64,000 bases of DNA, taken from NCBI RefSeq assembly GCF_900117415.1, contig NZ_FPEI01000003.1:62001-126000 (forward strand), read 5' to 3'. Positions 33,927 to 44,158 of the stretch are shown here, piece after piece. Origin of the DNA: Hyphomicrobium sp. CS1BSMeth3. GTDB taxonomy: Bacteria > Pseudomonadota > Alphaproteobacteria > Rhizobiales > Hyphomicrobiaceae. Positions within the stretch are counted from its first letter, which is position 1. Each line of letters opens with the position of its first letter. Under the pieces are notes generated by a model. It ran no database searches, was not told the DNA's origin, and saw only the letters and a list, made by a program, of their open reading frames with translations. A program made the translations under genes and the position numbers.

Positions 33927-35135
33927 GAGACGCATTCGCGCCGCGGCGAGCGCGCGCCGCGGCGGCCGAGCTTTGATCTCGGCGAGGCGCGCGATGAGCT
34001 GCTCGCACGAGAGCGGCTCGAGTCTTTCGGGATCGACAGCGCGGCAATAGCGAACGAGGCTCAAGTAAACGAGCTCGGCCAGCGTTCTCCAGCGCCCGCG
34101 TCGCGGCAGCGCCGTCAGATCCTGTGTGAGTCCCCAGCCGGCATAGAACGGAGCGCCATGCACCGTCACCGGCTTGCCGCGGATCAGCGCTTCGAAGCCC
34201 GTGAGCGAGGAGAGCGTCTCGACGCGGTCGCACTGCGCGATCAGATCGAGAATGTCCGCGTCGGCCATCTCCGCATCCGCCAACGCGCGCACATCCTCCG
34301 GTGCAACCTCCCCCGGACGCAAGCCGCGCACGACATCTGGGTGCGGCTTGTAGACGATAAAGGCTCCGGGATTGCGCTCCCGTGCCGCGCGCAGCAGCGC
34401 GAGATTGATGTTCGCGGCCCGCAGGTCGATCGTATCTGAAAGCGTACAGCGGACGGCGGCATCGTCCGCCACTTGCCCCGGCACGAGAATGCGCGCGCGA
34501 CCGAACGTCGGCGGCAGGTGCTGCGGGACACCGCCCAGATTGTATTTGGACAACCTGTTTCCGGCGATGAGCGCAGCAAGGTGGGCGCCGTGCTGCATCT
34601 CCGCAGGCGAGACATCCGCATGCGCCAGCAGGTGCTCGAGATCACTCGGGCGCGTTGCGTCATAGTGGATGCCGCGCCCGTCGAGGGCGAAGCAGGCACC
34701 CGGCACGAGCCCTGCGCCGAGGCCGACAGAGCGCAGAAATCCGTCCTCAATCCTGACGACGGCGATTCCTGCCTCGGTCGCGCGCCGCTCCATGGCCGTC
34801 GTCAGCTTGGCCGCCCAGGCGACGAGCGTGCGGCCTTCGCGCTGCGCGATCCCAATTCCCTCAGCGATGTCGGCGGCGATGCGCGGCGTAGCGTCGAACT
34901 CCCGCAGCAGCGCTCCCATGACTTTGCGATTCCATCGAGCGACGCCGGCAACAACCACGCCGTTCCCCATCGCCAGCGTGGTCGGCCACGTCGGCACCTC
35001 GTTCTCGCCCATGGCCATCGACATGCGCGCGTCGCAAGCGCGACCTTGGTCCTGCATCCCAGTCGGAAGGGACGCTCTTCCCTCGCGCGCGCCATACCCG
35101 TAACGATCTGCGCGTATGGTCCTCATGGACGCCAT
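33897..35135 (-). CDS. kpsC: KpsC-like capsule Kdo-transferase, single-domain (RkpJ-like)
   Basis: A protein of 412 residues; the true start may lie downstream of 35135, since the fold begins near VVVAGVARWNRKVMGALLRE (residue ~60). The markers RIEDGFLRSVGLGAGL and HGAPFYAGWGLTQD are the KpsC repeats. E. coli KpsC has two such domains in one ~670-residue protein; this one has a single domain. It would build the poly-Kdo linker. The first 13 bp overlap the end of the AOS gene, placing it third in a rkpA-rkpG-kpsC operon. A second KpsC-like gene lies at 48868-49989. Confidence 0.87.
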   Translation of the reverse strand: MASMRTIRADRYGYGAREGRASLPTGMQDQGRACDARMSMAMGENEVPTWPTTLAMGNGVVVAGVARWNRKVMGALLREFDATPRIAADIAEGIGIAQREGRTLVAWAAKLTTAMERRATEAGIAVVRIEDGFLRSVGLGAGLVPGACFALDGRGIHYDATRPSDLEHLLAHADVSPAEMQHGAHLAALIAGNRLSKYNLGGVPQHLPPTFGRARILVPGQVADDAAVRCTLSDTIDLRAANINLALLRAARERNPGAFIVYKPHPDVVRGLRPGEVAPEDVRALADAEMADADILDLIAQCDRVETLSSLTGFEALIRGKPVTVHGAPFYAGWGLTQDLTALPRRGRWRTLAELVYLSLVRYCRAVDPERLEPLSCEQLIARLAEIKARPPRRALAAARMRLSWVGHKLGL

Positions 35136-36526
35136 CCCGATGCCAGCCGCTGCGCGACGCCGGAGAGACCGACGCCATCAGCGACGAGCCTGTCCAGCTC
35201 GCGCCGCGTCATCTCGACAGCCGACCTGATCTGCGCCTCCGTATGCTCGCTCGTGATGAAGAAGCGCAACCGCGCCGACTGCATGGGCACGGCAGGATAG
35301 ATGATCGGCAGGACATTCAGGCCCGCCGCCAGCAAACGCTCGCTGAGCTTCGCCGCGCGCAACGAGTCGCCGACCATTATGGGGCAGATCGCATGACCGC
35401 ACCCGAGCCCGGTATCGAGGCCAGCCGCACGTGCCGCCTCGAGAAAGAGCTGGCCGTTGCGCTTCAGGCGCGCTGTCCGCTCGGGCTCGCGCATCATGAC
35501 CGCGAGCGCCTCCAGTGTCGCCCCCGCAACCGGCGGCGAGAGGCCGACGCTATACACGAAACCCGAGACACCGAGCTTCAACAGCTCGACGAGGCTCGCC
35601 GAGCCGGCAATGTACCCACCCGATCCCGCGAGCGTCTTGCTGAGCGTCCCCATCCAGATGTCGACGGCACGCGGATCGACGCCCGCATCCTCTGCGAGGC
35701 CGCGCCCGGTCGCGCCAAGCACGCCGAGCGCGTGAGCCTCGTCGACCATCAGCCAGGCACCGTAGCGCCGCTTGATCTCGACGAGACGCGCAAGATCCGG
35801 CACATCGCCATCCATGGAGTAAAGGCCCTCGACGACGATCAGAATGCGCTCGTGCGCGCCGGCCGCATCCTCCAGGAGCCGTTCGAGCGTCGCGAGATCA
35901 TTGTGTCTGAAGGCGCGCCGCGCCGCGCCCGAGAGCTTGGCGCCAACCAGGATGCTCGCGTGGCAGAGCTCGTCGTAGAGCACGAGATCCTCGGGCCGCA
36001 TGAGCGTCGATATGACACCGACATTGGTTGCGTGGCCGCTGACGAAGACAGCGGCGTCCTCGGCGGCATAGACCTCGGCCAGCCCGCGCTCGAGATCGCG
36101 CAGGATCGGCCGCTCGCCCGCAACGAGCCGGCTCGCCGAGACGGATGTGCCGTACATGTCGATCGCGGATTTGGCCGCAACGGCCACTGAAGGCGCGTGA
36201 TTGAGGCCGAGATAGTCGTAGGAGGCGAAGTTCATGACTTCGCGCCCCTCGATGATGGCGATCGATCCGGCGCGCCCGCGCTGCAGGCGAAAGAAAGGAT
36301 CCGCCACGCCCTGGCTGTGCCCGATCTCGCGATGCTGCGTAAGGAGCTTGTATTCGTCGAGCGTGTCGAAGGCCGGCGCCACCCGCTGGGGCACTGCATC
36401 ATCGCGCGCGGGTGCGCGCGGGATGCCGGCGAGAGCACGCATGCGCGCGATGAGATCGCTCTTGTCGTCCGCAGCCAGCAATTTGCCGTTCGATCCTCTC
36501 ACGCTCATTCCCCTAGCAGGCAGCAC
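35123..36526 (-). CDS. rkpG: Alpha-oxoamine synthase family PLP enzyme (RkpG-like)
   Basis: Up to 467 residues from GTG 36526, which overlaps the stop codon of rkpA; ATG 36508 is an alternative start. This is the fold-type I AOS family (KBL, AONS, SPT, ALAS). H189 in CHAS stacks on PLP, D262/H265 (DEAH) bind it, and K297 (GTLSKTLAG) is the Schiff-base Lys. A ~55-residue N-terminal extension precedes the core. AOS enzymes join an acyl thioester to an amino acid with CO2 loss. RkpG of Sinorhizobium works with RkpA in capsule lipid synthesis. The tight link to a PKS that has no thioesterase suggests RkpG releases the chain. Confidence 0.9.
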   Translation of the reverse strand: MLPARGMSVRGSNGKLLAADDKSDLIARMRALAGIPRAPARDDAVPQRVAPAFDTLDEYKLLTQHREIGHSQGVADPFFRLQRGRAGSIAIIEGREVMNFASYDYLGLNHAPSVAVAAKSAIDMYGTSVSASRLVAGERPILRDLERGLAEVYAAEDAAVFVSGHATNVGVISTLMRPEDLVLYDELCHASILVGAKLSGAARRAFRHNDLATLERLLEDAAGAHERILIVVEGLYSMDGDVPDLARLVEIKRRYGAWLMVDEAHALGVLGATGRGLAEDAGVDPRAVDIWMGTLSKTLAGSGGYIAGSASLVELLKLGVSGFVYSVGLSPPVAGATLEALAVMMREPERTARLKRNGQLFLEAARAAGLDTGLGCGHAICPIMVGDSLRAAKLSERLLAAGLNVLPIIYPAVPMQSARLRFFITSEHTEAQIRSAVEMTRRELDRLVADGVGLSGVAQRLASGWRP

Positions 36527-39500
36527 TATTGCGCGGCCACGGCGCGCGGCATGGTCTCATGCCGCTCTAGATGCTTTGTCAGCAGCGCGCTGTCGGCCTC
36601 GCCGACGGGAGCCGTCCTTCCGCCCCTCAGACGCTGGAGCAGTTTTGCAGACAGATCCTCGATCGTCGCGCCTCCCGCGAGCGCGCCGAGCGGCAGCTCG
36701 ACGCCGAAGCGCTCCTTGGCTGCGTACTGCAGCTCGATTGTCATGAGCGAGTCGATACCCATGTCGGCAAGCGGGCGCCGCGCTTCCACCGAGCTCGGCG
36801 GCGCCCGCATGACAGTGGCGACCACGTGCGTGAGATGGCGCACCAGCACGGCCGTCGCGGCAAAAGTATCGAGCCCCTCGACTTCCGACGCGAGATCGCA
36901 AGCCCCATCGGCAACATCGGCGCGGCCACGCGGCGCGGCCAACGCCGCAAACGTCGGTCGCTTGAGAACAGGAAGAAGCCGGGTCATTGCCGCCCAGTCG
37001 ATCGGCGCGATCGTCACGACCGGCGGCGCGCGATCTGGCCGCGCCAGCACGGCCTCGAGATGACGAAGCGCCTCGCCTGCCATCATGGTGGCGACCTTCG
37101 CGCGCGCATCGAGTTCAGCGGCCACGCCCGCATTGCGCGCAAGAAAACCCGTGTCGCCGATCGCACCCCAGGCAACGGCCAGCGCCGGCAGCCCTGCCGC
37201 GGCACGCGCGCGCGCAATGCCTTCGAGATAGCCGTTCGCAGCAACGTACGCGGCCTGGCCCGGATTGCCGAACATGGTCGTGACCGAGGAGTAGGCGACA
37301 AAGTGGTCAAGACTCTCGCCTCGGGTCAGACGATCGAGATGGCGGACGCCATCCACTTTCGGCGCCAGCACGCGTGCGACAGCATCCGGCGACACATTGG
37401 CGAGCGCCGCATCCTCGATCACGGTGGCGCAGTGGAAGACGCTGCGCAAACAATGACCCGCGTCCCTGATCCGTTGCAACAGACGCGCGACCGCGTCGGC
37501 ATCCGAGACATCGCACGCCTCCAGCAGGACCTCGACACCCTTCGCGCCGAGATCGGCGATCGTTGCAGCGGCGTCTGCATCGGGATGTGCACCGCGCGAG
37601 GCGAGGACGAGCGTGCGCGCGCCCCGCTCGGCCAGCCATACGGCTGTCGCCGTGCCGAAGCCGCTAAGCCCCCCGATCACAAGATGCGCGCCGTCCGGCC
37701 TGACCGCGAACGGACGGGCTGATCCCGGCATCGCCACACATTGCGGCGCAGGTGGCGTGATGACGATCTTGCCGATGTGACCCGCCTGCTGCATGAGCCG
37801 GAAGGCGGAGAGAACGTTGCCGCCCTCGAAGCGGCGGTAAGGCAGCGGCCGCAGCTCGCCGCGCGCGAGGCGCCGGGAAAGCTCGCTCATCATTTCGCGC
37901 GCCAGGCCGGGATCGTGCCGCATGAGCTGATCGACATCGATGCCGAAGTAGGCGACGTTGCGCCGAAAGGGGCGCAGCGCGATCTTCGTGTTCTCGTAGT
38001 AGTCGCGCTTGCCGAGCTCGAGAAAGCGACCGAACGGACGAACCAGCTCCAGGCTGCGCTCCATCGCGGCGCCGGCCAGCGAGTTGAGCACCACGTGCAC
38101 GCCTTCGGGCACGATCGCACGAACCTCGTCCTCGAATGCCAGCGAGCGCGAAGAGAGCACGTGGTCAGCACCGAGGAGCCGCACCAATGCACGCTTCTCA
38201 CGCGTTCCCGCAGTCACGATCGTGCGCGCACCGACAGCGCGTGCAATCTGGAGGGCTGCGAGGCCGACACCGCCGGCCCCGCCATGGATCAGAACCCACT
38301 CGCCGGCGCGAAGCCGCGCCACATGGTTCAGCGCATAGTGCGCCGTGAGGAAGGCCACCGGCACAGTTGCTGCTGCTGCGAGATCCACACCTTCCGCGAG
38401 GCGCCCGACAGCCGCCGCGGCGACCGTGACGTGCGAAGAAAGCGCCGCCGGCGCGACGGCAAAGACGCGGTCCCCCACGTCGAGGTGACCGACGCCCGCG
38501 CCCTTGCGCAGAACCGTGCCCGCGCATTCGAAGCCGATCGTCGCGCCAGCGAAGCCACCCTCGAGCGCCTCCGCCGGCAGAATTCCCGTAGCCCACATCA
38601 CATCGCGGAAGTTGAGGCCCGCCGCCGCGACCGCGATCTCGACCTCGTCATCGCCGGGCGCGCTGCGCTCGACACTGCACCAGCGCAGGCTCTGCAGCAC
38701 GCCCGGCCGCGCGAGTTCAAGACGCGCAACACGCTCATCCTCTTCCGGCCGTACGCGCGCGCCCTCCGGCCCGAGACCCGGCTCTGCACGCAAGGCCACA
38801 TGCCCCCCGGCAGTGAGAACGATCTCACTTTCGCTCCCTGGCGCGGCAATCAGCTCGGCAAGACGGAGCGCAGCCGCCGCCTGGTCAAACGTTTCGGAGA
38901 CGTCCACGAGGCGGACGTCGATGCCCGGATGCTCGTTGGCGGTCGTCCGCATGAGGGCCCAGACCGCGCTCGCAACCGGCACGACCGCCCCCTCGCCGAC
39001 GAGATGGCGCGCGCCGCCCGGTGCCACGACCCAGAGCCTCCCGGGCGCAGTGTCGGCATCGGCCAGCACGGACTTCATCAGCGCGATCGCATCGGCAATC
39101 GCTTGCTGCGGATTGCAGTCCTCGCCCACTCCCGCGAGCACCACGACATCGGCGGCACAGCGCGCAGCCGCTTCGCTGCCGGTCATGGCGACCGGCGAGC
39201 GCCCCCCGAGCGCTGTCTTGAGCCGCGCGGCAAAAGGTGCGGCGACGCGCCGGTCCACGGCAAGAATGCGGACATTCCTCCCGAGCGTGAAGCCATCGGC
39301 ACCGCCGGCCCCACCACCAGATCCACCGGCAATCACCGCCACGCTCTGCGCCCGCTTGACGAGGCCGCTCAGCACGAGCGCGCCGCCGAGATCGGCGCGG
39401 GCTTCTGCTTCGACATCGATGAAGCCGGCGCGCACGAGGGTCTCGCGCCAGCGCACCGCATCGCGCATGGGTTTCGCGCGCGTTCCGCGAGCAGCAGCGA

Positions 39501-42500
39501 GGCCTAGAACGAGCTCGTTGAATGGTCCTGCATCGGGTTCGACGGCAAAGAGCAGGCCACCCTCCGCACCGAGTGTGCGCACGGACGCGATCGTCCGGCT
39601 GTCGAGGCGGTGGAGCGCCTGCGCCCCGACGATCACGTCGAAAGGTCCGAGGCGCACGATCTCCGCATGTCCTTCGTCATCAAGGGGTGTGAGGATCGCG
39701 CTCGAGTCGTTCTCGAGTGAACCGCGCAGCGCCTCGAGCACAGCCGCATCGTCGTCCGCAATGACGAGGCGCAGGCGGCCCGCGCACACAAGGCCATCCA
39801 GCCGCGCCGGCGCCATCAGCGGAGCATCGGCGCCGATCTGCAGCACCCGCAATGGGCGATCCGGCGGCCATTGCGCGAGCAAGTGCTCGATGGCCGCGAG
39901 CACGTGCGCGCGCACGGCGCGGGTACGCGGCGAGTCCAGGCAGGCGTGCTGCCATGTTGCCGGCGCCGGCGTCCAACTGCGCTCGTCGCCGAATGCGCTG
40001 CCGACGTCGGCGAGGAGTGCGCATTCCGCGCCGAGGTCGGGATGCTCCGCAAGAAGCGTCGGCACGATACGGTCGAGCGGTGGGATCGGGCAGTCCTCGA
40101 TCAGGCGCTCGCAGCCCTCCCTCTCGACGATCAGCGCGCCTCGACGCGCAATCTGCAAGCTCACGGCTCGGCGGGCGTCGGAAACTGCGAGCGCGTCGCC
40201 TCCTGGTCCGACCTCGCTGCCAGCGAAGTCGCCGGCGGCGAGTATGTCATAGGCCGCACGCTGCGCCGCCGCGTCCAGCAGCAGCACCGCCTCCTCGCTC
40301 GGCCCCACCACCGGCGCGGGAAGCTCTGCGAGCGCACTCCGCAACGCGAAGAGATCGGGAAGTGCGCTCGTTGCGTGTCGCGGGTCCAGGTGCCGGTAGC
40401 CGGTGAAGTGATAGGCAATCTGCTCGGTCTCCCGATCGGGCATGAGCGCCGAGGTCGCGAATTGCACCCCTTCGATCTGCGCGATCGGAGCCCCATGCTC
40501 ATCGAGCAGCGTCACGTTGCAGCAAAGATCCCGCGCTTGCGTGCCGGGGCTTGTGATGATGGCGCTCGCGGCCCGAATGGATGGGCGGAAGACCCGCACG
40601 CGCTGCAGGCGCACAGGCACGAAGGCCCGCGCGCTCGCCACCTGATCCTGCTGGCCAGCAAGCGCCAGCAAACCATGAAAGGCACCGTCGAGATCGCTCG
40701 GTGCGAGCACGAAGCCGCGCGGCCACGCGGCCGCCGCCGGATCGAACAGCACATGAAGCCGACCGTCGCCGGCAGGCCTTACCTCCCCAACGCGGCGGAA
40801 GGCCGGACCATAATCGAGCCCGACGCGCCCGGCGCGGCCATAGAGATCCGCGGCGGAAACCCCGCGCGGATCATCCGGCGCTGGCGGCACGTCGGGCGCA
40901 ACAGGCGTATCGCCCGCAAGCACCGCCACCCTGCACCGCACGTGCACCTGCCACGCATCGTCCGACAGGCGCGCGCGGCTTGCGATCTCGCATGTGGCCG
41001 TTTCGGGATCGAGGCGCGTGCGCACGTCCATCGTCTGTCCCGACAGCACAAGCGGGCGCACGATGTCGAGATCGCGAAGCTCAACCTGCTCCTGCCCAAA
41101 CCAAGCCTGAGCCGCGGCGAGCGCCATGTCGACGAAAGCTGCCGCGGGCATCCAAGGCTTGCCCGCCACGCGATGGTCACCGAGCTCGGGACAGACGACC
41201 GTATCGAGATGCGCGTGCCAGACCGTCGCGTCACCGCTTGCGCGATGGCCGATCAGACCGTCCGAGGCAGCCCCTGCAAGCTCGCTCTCGACGCCACCGA
41301 ATGCTTCCGTCGTGCCCGTACTTTTCAGCTCGATGCGCTGCCACGCGTAGTGCGGCAGATGGCGCCATCCGGTTGCTGGCGGCGGCCCGAAGACGCGGTC
41401 CGTGTCGAAGCGCGCGCCGTTCACGATCGCGCACGCCGTTGCGGTGGCGAGCGCGTCGACGGCCGGCGTCTCCTCACGTGAGAACGTCGTCACGACGGCG
41501 TACGGCAGGCCTGCGATCCTCAGGCACTGGTCGAGGTAGGGCTTCAGCACCGGCCGCGGGCCGATCTCGACGAAGATGCCCGCCCCGAGCGTCGCCGCCC
41601 GCGCGACGGCCTCGGCGAACAGAACGGGCCGGCGCACGTTGCGCCACCAGTAGTCGGCATCGAGCGCACTCGCTGCGAGGGGACGGCCCTCGACAGTGGA
41701 AACGAAGGTGGCGCGTCCCGGCGATGCCGTGAGCTTGCCGAGCTCGGCTGCAAGCCTCCGCCGGGCGCCGTCCATGACGCGGCTGTGGAAGGGATAGTCG
41801 ATATTGTCGATGAGCCGGCCCGAAAGCCCTGTCGCGGCAGCCTCGCCGAGCACGTCCGCGAGCGCCTCCGCGGGGCCGACGAGCGTGACCGAAGCCGGAC
41901 TGTTCAGCGCCGCGATCTCGACACGGCCGGCGCCGCATGCCTCGATCAGCCGGCGGGCCTCCGATGCGCCGACATGCAGCACCGCCATGCGGCCCCGGCC
42001 GCGCGCGAACTCCTGCGCCGCCGAACGAGCGAGCACGAGCCGCACAGCTTGGCGCCGATCATAGTGGCCTGCCGCATAGGCGGCGGCGACCTCGCCGACG
42101 CTGTGGCCGATCACCATCGCCGGCTCGAGTCCACGCTCGCGAAGCGTGTCAGCGGCGGCGGCCTGCAATGCAAACAAGAGCGGCTGAGCAATGCTGGTGA
42201 ACTTCAGCGCCTCGTCGAGATCGTCCGCCGCGAGCATGTCCCGCACGGACCATCCCGCCTCGCGCTGAATGAGCGCATCGATCTTGACGATGTGGCGCCG
42301 GAAGATCGGGTCGTTGCCGAGGGCCGTGCGGCCCATGCCGGCCCATTGCGCACCATTGCCGCAGAAGACGAACGCGACAGGTGCGGCGCGAGCGATCGCG
42401 CGCCCGCGCACGACGCTCGGCGCCGACATGCCGCGGCTCAGCGCCGAGAGGCCCACGGCAGCCTCGCCGAGCACCATCGCGCGCTCGGGCAGCAGCTCCC

Positions 42501-44010
42501 GATGATGGACGAGCGCGGCACCCAGTACCTCCGCCTCGGAACCGCCTTCCACCGCAGTCGTAGAAAGTCGCCCGGCGAGAGCGGCGAGGGCCGGTCCGGT
42601 CTCGGCGCTGAGCAGAGTACCGAGATGGACCGGCGCCATGCTGCCGACGCGTCGAGCATCGGCCCCGTGCCGGCCGCGTGCCGCAGACTTGCTCCGCACG
42701 CGCCGCTGCGCCGGCACGTCCGCGATGACGACATGAGCGTTCGTACCTCCAAAACCGAAGGTACTAATGCCGGCGAGGCGCGGCCTGCGGGAGGTCGCGA
42801 GCTCGACCGGCGCCTGCGCGACGTGAAGCTTCAGCTCGTCGAAAGGAATATCGGGATTGAGCGTATCCGCATGGAGCGTCGCCGGCAGCAGATCGTGCCG
42901 AAGCGCGAGGCTCGCCTTGAGCAGGCCGACAAGACCCGAGGCCGGCTCGAGATGCCCGACATTGGACTTCACCGAGCCGATCGGCAGAAGAGCGCGCCGC
43001 CGCCGCCCGAGCGCCTCGCCGAGCGCCTGCGCCTCGATCGGGTCGCCGACGCGCGTTCCCGTGCCATGCGCCTCGACGAAGGCCAGTTGGCCGGGATCGA
43101 TGCCCGCTTCATCATAGATGCTGCGGAGGAGCCGATCCTGGGCCGCGGCAGAGGGCAGCGACACACCGACTGTGCGGCCGTCCGAGTTGATGCCGCTTGC
43201 CACGATCCGCGCGTGTGGCCTCATGTGCCCGAGCCCGCCAGCTCCGGCGCGCGTCAGCACCAGCGCCACGCCGCCTTCACTGCGCACATAGCCACCGGCG
43301 CCGGCAGCGAAAGCGCGACAGAGTCCGTCCGGCGAGAGCATGCGCGCCTGTGCAAAGCCGACGAAGGGAAAGGGGCTCAAGAGGACGTTCACGCCCGCCA
43401 CGATCGCCGTGTCTATGGCTCCCGCGCGCAGCGCAGTGACGGCTTGATGCAGCGCGACCAGCGACGAGGAGCACGCCGTATCGACGACGAGACTGGGCCC
43501 GTTGAAGTCGAAGCAGTAGGAGATCCGGTTGGCGATCAGCGACAGGGCGCTCCCCGTCATGTGGTAGCCATCGCCGCCCGCAGCATCGAACACCCGGCGG
43601 CTGCCATGATCCACCGACGACGCACCCACGTAGACACCGACGCGCGTGCCTGCGAGCTGTGAAGGCGGCACACCGGCATCCTCGAGCGCTTCCCAGACGA
43701 GTTCCAGCGCCAGCCGCTGTTGCGGGTCGACCTGCGCAGCCTCGCGTGGCGACATGCCGAATGGCGCAGGATCGAACGACCATGGCATGTCGATCGTGCC
43801 GGCGCGGAAGGTGTACGTCTTGCCGGGCTCGCCGGGGCGCGGATGCAGGTAGCGGGCACGCGGCCAGCGCGCATCGCCGACCTCACCGATGGTGCAGCGG
43901 CCTTCGCGGAGCACATCCCAGAACGCCGCAACGTTCGGCGCCCCCGGCAGCCGGCACGCGTGACCGACAACGAAAATCTCGCCTTCGCAATCCTGTGTCT
44001 GGGTCAACAC
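36526..44010 (-). CDS. rkpA: Single-module reducing type I polyketide/fatty acid synthase (RkpA-like)
   Basis: A protein of 2,494 residues from GTG 44010, preferred because GGTGGAG lies about five bases upstream; a TTG at 44037 would add nine. Domain order (numbered from the TTG): KS ~20-440 (C189 in DTACSSSL, H324 in EAHGTGT, K357/H362); AT ~555-865 (S646 in GHSVGE, YPFH ending at H751); DH ~925-1200 (H955 in HRVAGKPWMP, D1117); a methyltransferase-like region ~1340-1560 with a degenerate SAM site (VLQIGADAP); ER ~1775-2090 (HGGAGGVGLAA); KR ~2115-2360 (IGGLSGFG, Y2264, N2268); ACP ~2400-2470 (S2430 in GIDSLM). No thioesterase. Length and neighbours match rhizobial RkpA, which makes the acyl part of the capsule carrier lipid. 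Confidence 0.95.
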   Translation of the reverse strand: MLTQTQDCEGEIFVVGHACRLPGAPNVAAFWDVLREGRCTIGEVGDARWPRARYLHPRPGEPGKTYTFRAGTIDMPWSFDPAPFGMSPREAAQVDPQQRLALELVWEALEDAGVPPSQLAGTRVGVYVGASSVDHGSRRVFDAAGGDGYHMTGSALSLIANRISYCFDFNGPSLVVDTACSSSLVALHQAVTALRAGAIDTAIVAGVNVLLSPFPFVGFAQARMLSPDGLCRAFAAGAGGYVRSEGGVALVLTRAGAGGLGHMRPHARIVASGINSDGRTVGVSLPSAAAQDRLLRSIYDEAGIDPGQLAFVEAHGTGTRVGDPIEAQALGEALGRRRRALLPIGSVKSNVGHLEPASGLVGLLKASLALRHDLLPATLHADTLNPDIPFDELKLHVAQAPVELATSRRPRLAGISTFGFGGTNAHVVIADVPAQRRVRSKSAARGRHGADARRVGSMAPVHLGTLLSAETGPALAALAGRLSTTAVEGGSEAEVLGAALVHHRELLPERAMVLGEAAVGLSALSRGMSAPSVVRGRAIARAAPVAFVFCGNGAQWAGMGRTALGNDPIFRRHIVKIDALIQREAGWSVRDMLAADDLDEALKFTSIAQPLLFALQAAAADTLRERGLEPAMVIGHSVGEVAAAYAAGHYDRRQAVRLVLARSAAQEFARGRGRMAVLHVGASEARRLIEACGAGRVEIAALNSPASVTLVGPAEALADVLGEAAATGLSGRLIDNIDYPFHSRVMDGARRRLAAELGKLTASPGRATFVSTVEGRPLAASALDADYWWRNVRRPVLFAEAVARAATLGAGIFVEIGPRPVLKPYLDQCLRIAGLPYAVVTTFSREETPAVDALATATACAIVNGARFDTDRVFGPPPATGWRHLPHYAWQRIELKSTGTTEAFGGVESELAGAASDGLIGHRASGDATVWHAHLDTVVCPELGDHRVAGKPWMPAAAFVDMALAAAQAWFGQEQVELRDLDIVRPLVLSGQTMDVRTRLDPETATCEIASRARLSDDAWQVHVRCRVAVLAGDTPVAPDVPPAPDDPRGVSAADLYGRAGRVGLDYGPAFRRVGEVRPAGDGRLHVLFDPAAAAWPRGFVLAPSDLDGAFHGLLALAGQQDQVASARAFVPVRLQRVRVFRPSIRAASAIITSPGTQARDLCCNVTLLDEHGAPIAQIEGVQFATSALMPDRETEQIAYHFTGYRHLDPRHATSALPDLFALRSALAELPAPVVGPSEEAVLLLDAAAQRAAYDILAAGDFAGSEVGPGGDALAVSDARRAVSLQIARRGALIVEREGCERLIEDCPIPPLDRIVPTLLAEHPDLGAECALLADVGSAFGDERSWTPAPATWQHACLDSPRTRAVRAHVLAAIEHLLAQWPPDRPLRVLQIGADAPLMAPARLDGLVCAGRLRLVIADDDAAVLEALRGSLENDSSAILTPLDDEGHAEIVRLGPFDVIVGAQALHRLDSRTIASVRTLGAEGGLLFAVEPDAGPFNELVLGLAAARGTRAKPMRDAVRWRETLVRAGFIDVEAEARADLGGALVLSGLVKRAQSVAVIAGGSGGGAGGADGFTLGRNVRILAVDRRVAAPFAARLKTALGGRSPVAMTGSEAAARCAADVVVLAGVGEDCNPQQAIADAIALMKSVLADADTAPGRLWVVAPGGARHLVGEGAVVPVASAVWALMRTTANEHPGIDVRLVDVSETFDQAAAALRLAELIAAPGSESEIVLTAGGHVALRAEPGLGPEGARVRPEEDERVARLELARPGVLQSLRWCSVERSAPGDDEVEIAVAAAGLNFRDVMWATGILPAEALEGGFAGATIGFECAGTVLRKGAGVGHLDVGDRVFAVAPAALSSHVTVAAAAVGRLAEGVDLAAAATVPVAFLTAHYALNHVARLRAGEWVLIHGGAGGVGLAALQIARAVGARTIVTAGTREKRALVRLLGADHVLSSRSLAFEDEVRAIVPEGVHVVLNSLAGAAMERSLELVRPFGRFLELGKRDYYENTKIALRPFRRNVAYFGIDVDQLMRHDPGLAREMMSELSRRLARGELRPLPYRRFEGGNVLSAFRLMQQAGHIGKIVITPPAPQCVAMPGSARPFAVRPDGAHLVIGGLSGFGTATAVWLAERGARTLVLASRGAHPDADAAATIADLGAKGVEVLLEACDVSDADAVARLLQRIRDAGHCLRSVFHCATVIEDAALANVSPDAVARVLAPKVDGVRHLDRLTRGESLDHFVAYSSVTTMFGNPGQAAYVAANGYLEGIARARAAAGLPALAVAWGAIGDTGFLARNAGVAAELDARAKVATMMAGEALRHLEAVLARPDRAPPVVTIAPIDWAAMTRLLPVLKRPTFAALAAPRGRADVADGACDLASEVEGLDTFAATAVLVRHLTHVVATVMRAPPSSVEARRPLADMGIDSLMTIELQYAAKERFGVELPLGALAGGATIEDLSAKLLQRLRGGRTAPVGEADSALLTKHLERHETMPRAVAAQ

Positions 44011-44158
44011 GAGCACTCCACCAGCCACACGCAGCAAGCCTCACGGCCTTGACGCACCAGCGCCGCCTGCCTCGTGCGCGGTATTTGCCTGCATCCCCGC
44101 CGGCCGCGATCGACACGCGAGCATCGACCTGTTATGCAACTAGAGGTAGCGTCAATCC

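Noticed and set aside
37741-39507. Long plus-strand open frame opposite rkpA
   Set aside because: Arg/His-rich composition typical of antisense frames in GC-rich coding DNA, with no domain match, while the minus strand encodes intact PKS ER and linker regions.
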